DNA of 33,657 bases from Alphaproteobacteria bacterium (GTDB lineage Bacteria > Pseudomonadota > Alphaproteobacteria > Paracaedibacterales > VGCI01), in NCBI GenBank assembly GCA_019746225.1, contig JAIESE010000066.1:1-33657 (forward strand). The letters are read 5' to 3'. Each line of letters opens with the position of its first letter. The first letter of the stretch is position 1. The notes beneath the pieces are model-generated. The model saw only the letters and a list, made by a program, of their open reading frames with translations, made no database searches and was not told the DNA's origin. Position numbers and translations under genes: made by a program. This document shows positions 32,849 to 33,657 of the stretch, in pieces.

Positions 32849-33657
32849 CAAGCGATGCCTTTCGCCAGAACCCCAAATAGGATGACCAAGCCCCCTATGA
32901 TATAGGAAACAGGATCTCGCAAAGCAAATATGACGGGATCTTGATTCATGTTCCCGCGTGTTGCAATCAACCATAGACGCAGCTTCCAAAACAAGAGGAC
33001 ATAAGCCACGCCCCATAAAAAGTCTGGATGGTGATACAGGGCGGCCACTTTATTAGAATTGATGTAGAGAATAAGAACCAAAATGGATAAAAGCCCGGAA
33101 CTGATCCCAGCAATTTTGAGCAAAGAATCGTCCTCAATTTGATACCCGCGTCGAGTCATGAGCGGCTGTTCTTTGCGCAACGTTTTCTCAATTTCTGCCG
33201 TACGCTTCATAAAAGCAAGGCTCAGGAAAAAGAACACACAAAAAGCCAGTAGCCAAGACGAGGAGTCTATGGCGTTAATGACTTGTCCATAAAGCACCCG
33301 AATAGCATAGAGCGTACTTAAGCAAAAAACATCCCACACTGGCTGGGATTTTAGAGAAAAAGAATAGAGGAAAGTAAGGGCAATATACCCTCCAAGAACC
33401 CAAAGGCCTGCGGGGAGCCAAAGGAGCGAGAACAAAAATGTTGCCCCCAAAAGGATCAAGCTTAACCAAATACCCTCATCAATTGTAAGATCCCCTTTAG
33501 CAAAAGGGCGGTTCTTTTTTTCGGGGTGGTGGCGGTCATCCTCCACATCGACCATATCATTGATTAAGTAAATTGCAGATGCCGCCAGGGAGAAACAAAT
33601 GAACCCTAAAACCCCCGTCAGAAGGGTGGCCCAAGTCAAATGATGACTCGTGAGAAG
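32848..33657 (-). CDS. UbiA-family prenyltransferase (partial, cut by window edge)
   Basis: The frame is open through the window edge at 33657, so the N-terminus is missing. The visible part has about seven membrane helices. The first Asp-rich motif, 'LINDMVDVEDDRHHPEKKNRPFAKG', matches the ND(x)2D(x)3D...HP.K..RP pattern of the UbiA subgroup that includes decaprenyl-phosphate phosphoribosyltransferase. A second aspartate precedes 'TLYAIRVLYGQV'. Members of that subgroup attach ribose-5-phosphate to a polyprenyl phosphate on the way to decaprenyl-phosphoryl arabinose; others prenylate quinone or heme precursors. The subgroup is suggested by the HPEKKNRP signature and by the GT-C-like neighbour, and is not certain. 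Confidence 0.8.
   Translation of the reverse strand, partial: LLTSHHLTWATLLTGVLGFICFSLAASAIYLINDMVDVEDDRHHPEKKNRPFAKGDLTIDEGIWLSLILLGATFLFSLLWLPAGLWVLGGYIALTFLYSFSLKSQPVWDVFCLSTLYAIRVLYGQVINAIDSSSWLLAFCVFFFLSLAFMKRTAEIEKTLRKEQPLMTRRGYQIEDDSLLKIAGISSGLLSILVLILYINSNKVAALYHHPDFLWGVAYVLLFWKLRLWLIATRGNMNQDPVIFALRDPVSYIIGGLVILFGVLAKGIA

Noticed and set aside
32849..33016. Upstream extension of the polytopic membrane protein
   Set aside because: This part lies inside the UbiA-family gene, has no membrane character, and the TGATG junction at 32848 gives a natural coupled start.
1..33657. CRISPR array or classical defence system
   Set aside because: No regularly spaced direct repeats and no Cas, restriction or abortive-infection proteins were found; the TA pair is the only related module.

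Overview
The window reads as a bacterial chromosome segment from an alphaproteobacterium. Supporting signs are the rpsF-rpsR-DUF2232 membrane protein-rplI neighbourhood, an lpdA-lipA-COQ10/RatA run, a MaeB-type malic enzyme with a phosphotransacetylase tail, and a DivL-like kinase with tyrosine in place of the usual phospho-histidine. The moderate GC of the housekeeping genes, several secreted proteins without a recognisable family, decaying genes and small mobile remnants would suit a host-associated lineage such as Holosporales. That last placement is inference. TGA is a normal stop here (lipA ends in it).

Left arm (1-4377): an AT-rich block bounded by a complete tRNA-Leu(CAA) on the minus strand (4291-4377) and a partial copy of its 3' two thirds (150-208). 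This is the layout left by a tyrosine-recombinase element inserted in a tRNA 3' end. Inside are a Sel1-repeat pseudogene with two in-frame stops and two secreted proteins of unknown function. No integrase is visible. Each tRNA 3' end is followed by a pair of 8-bp repeats at 11-bp spacing, which could be integrase arm sites.

4550-9053: a secreted trypsin-fold protease, a membrane-anchored degenerate EAL protein, and an OPT-family oligopeptide transporter. 9187-12841: an RluC/D-type pseudouridine synthase and the S6/S18/DUF2232/L9 cluster, with a promoter, a structured rpsF leader and two clear terminators. 12891-16516: a family 9 glycosyltransferase, a small CxxC protein, an LD-carboxypeptidase behind an OmpR-type response regulator, and a RelE/AbrB-type toxin-antitoxin pair with a strong promoter. 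16614-19320: lpdA, lipA and the COQ10-like protein, i.e. the lipoate and 2-oxoacid dehydrogenase part of central metabolism. 19335-20885: an unrecognised secreted or membrane protein of 516 residues with a near-consensus promoter.

21091-25388: tRNA-Leu(GAG), malic enzyme with its terminator, a doubtful small ORF, rpsT and a ferredoxin-NADP reductase. 25422-29196: the DivL-like kinase, a 154-bp inverted-repeat element, and gap with a promoter. 29376-33657: a GNAT protein, then a minus-strand, probably coupled run of a UbiA-family prenyltransferase (cut by the window edge), a polytopic GT-C-like membrane protein and a methyltransferase. This run may build or modify a lipid-linked sugar or envelope glycan.
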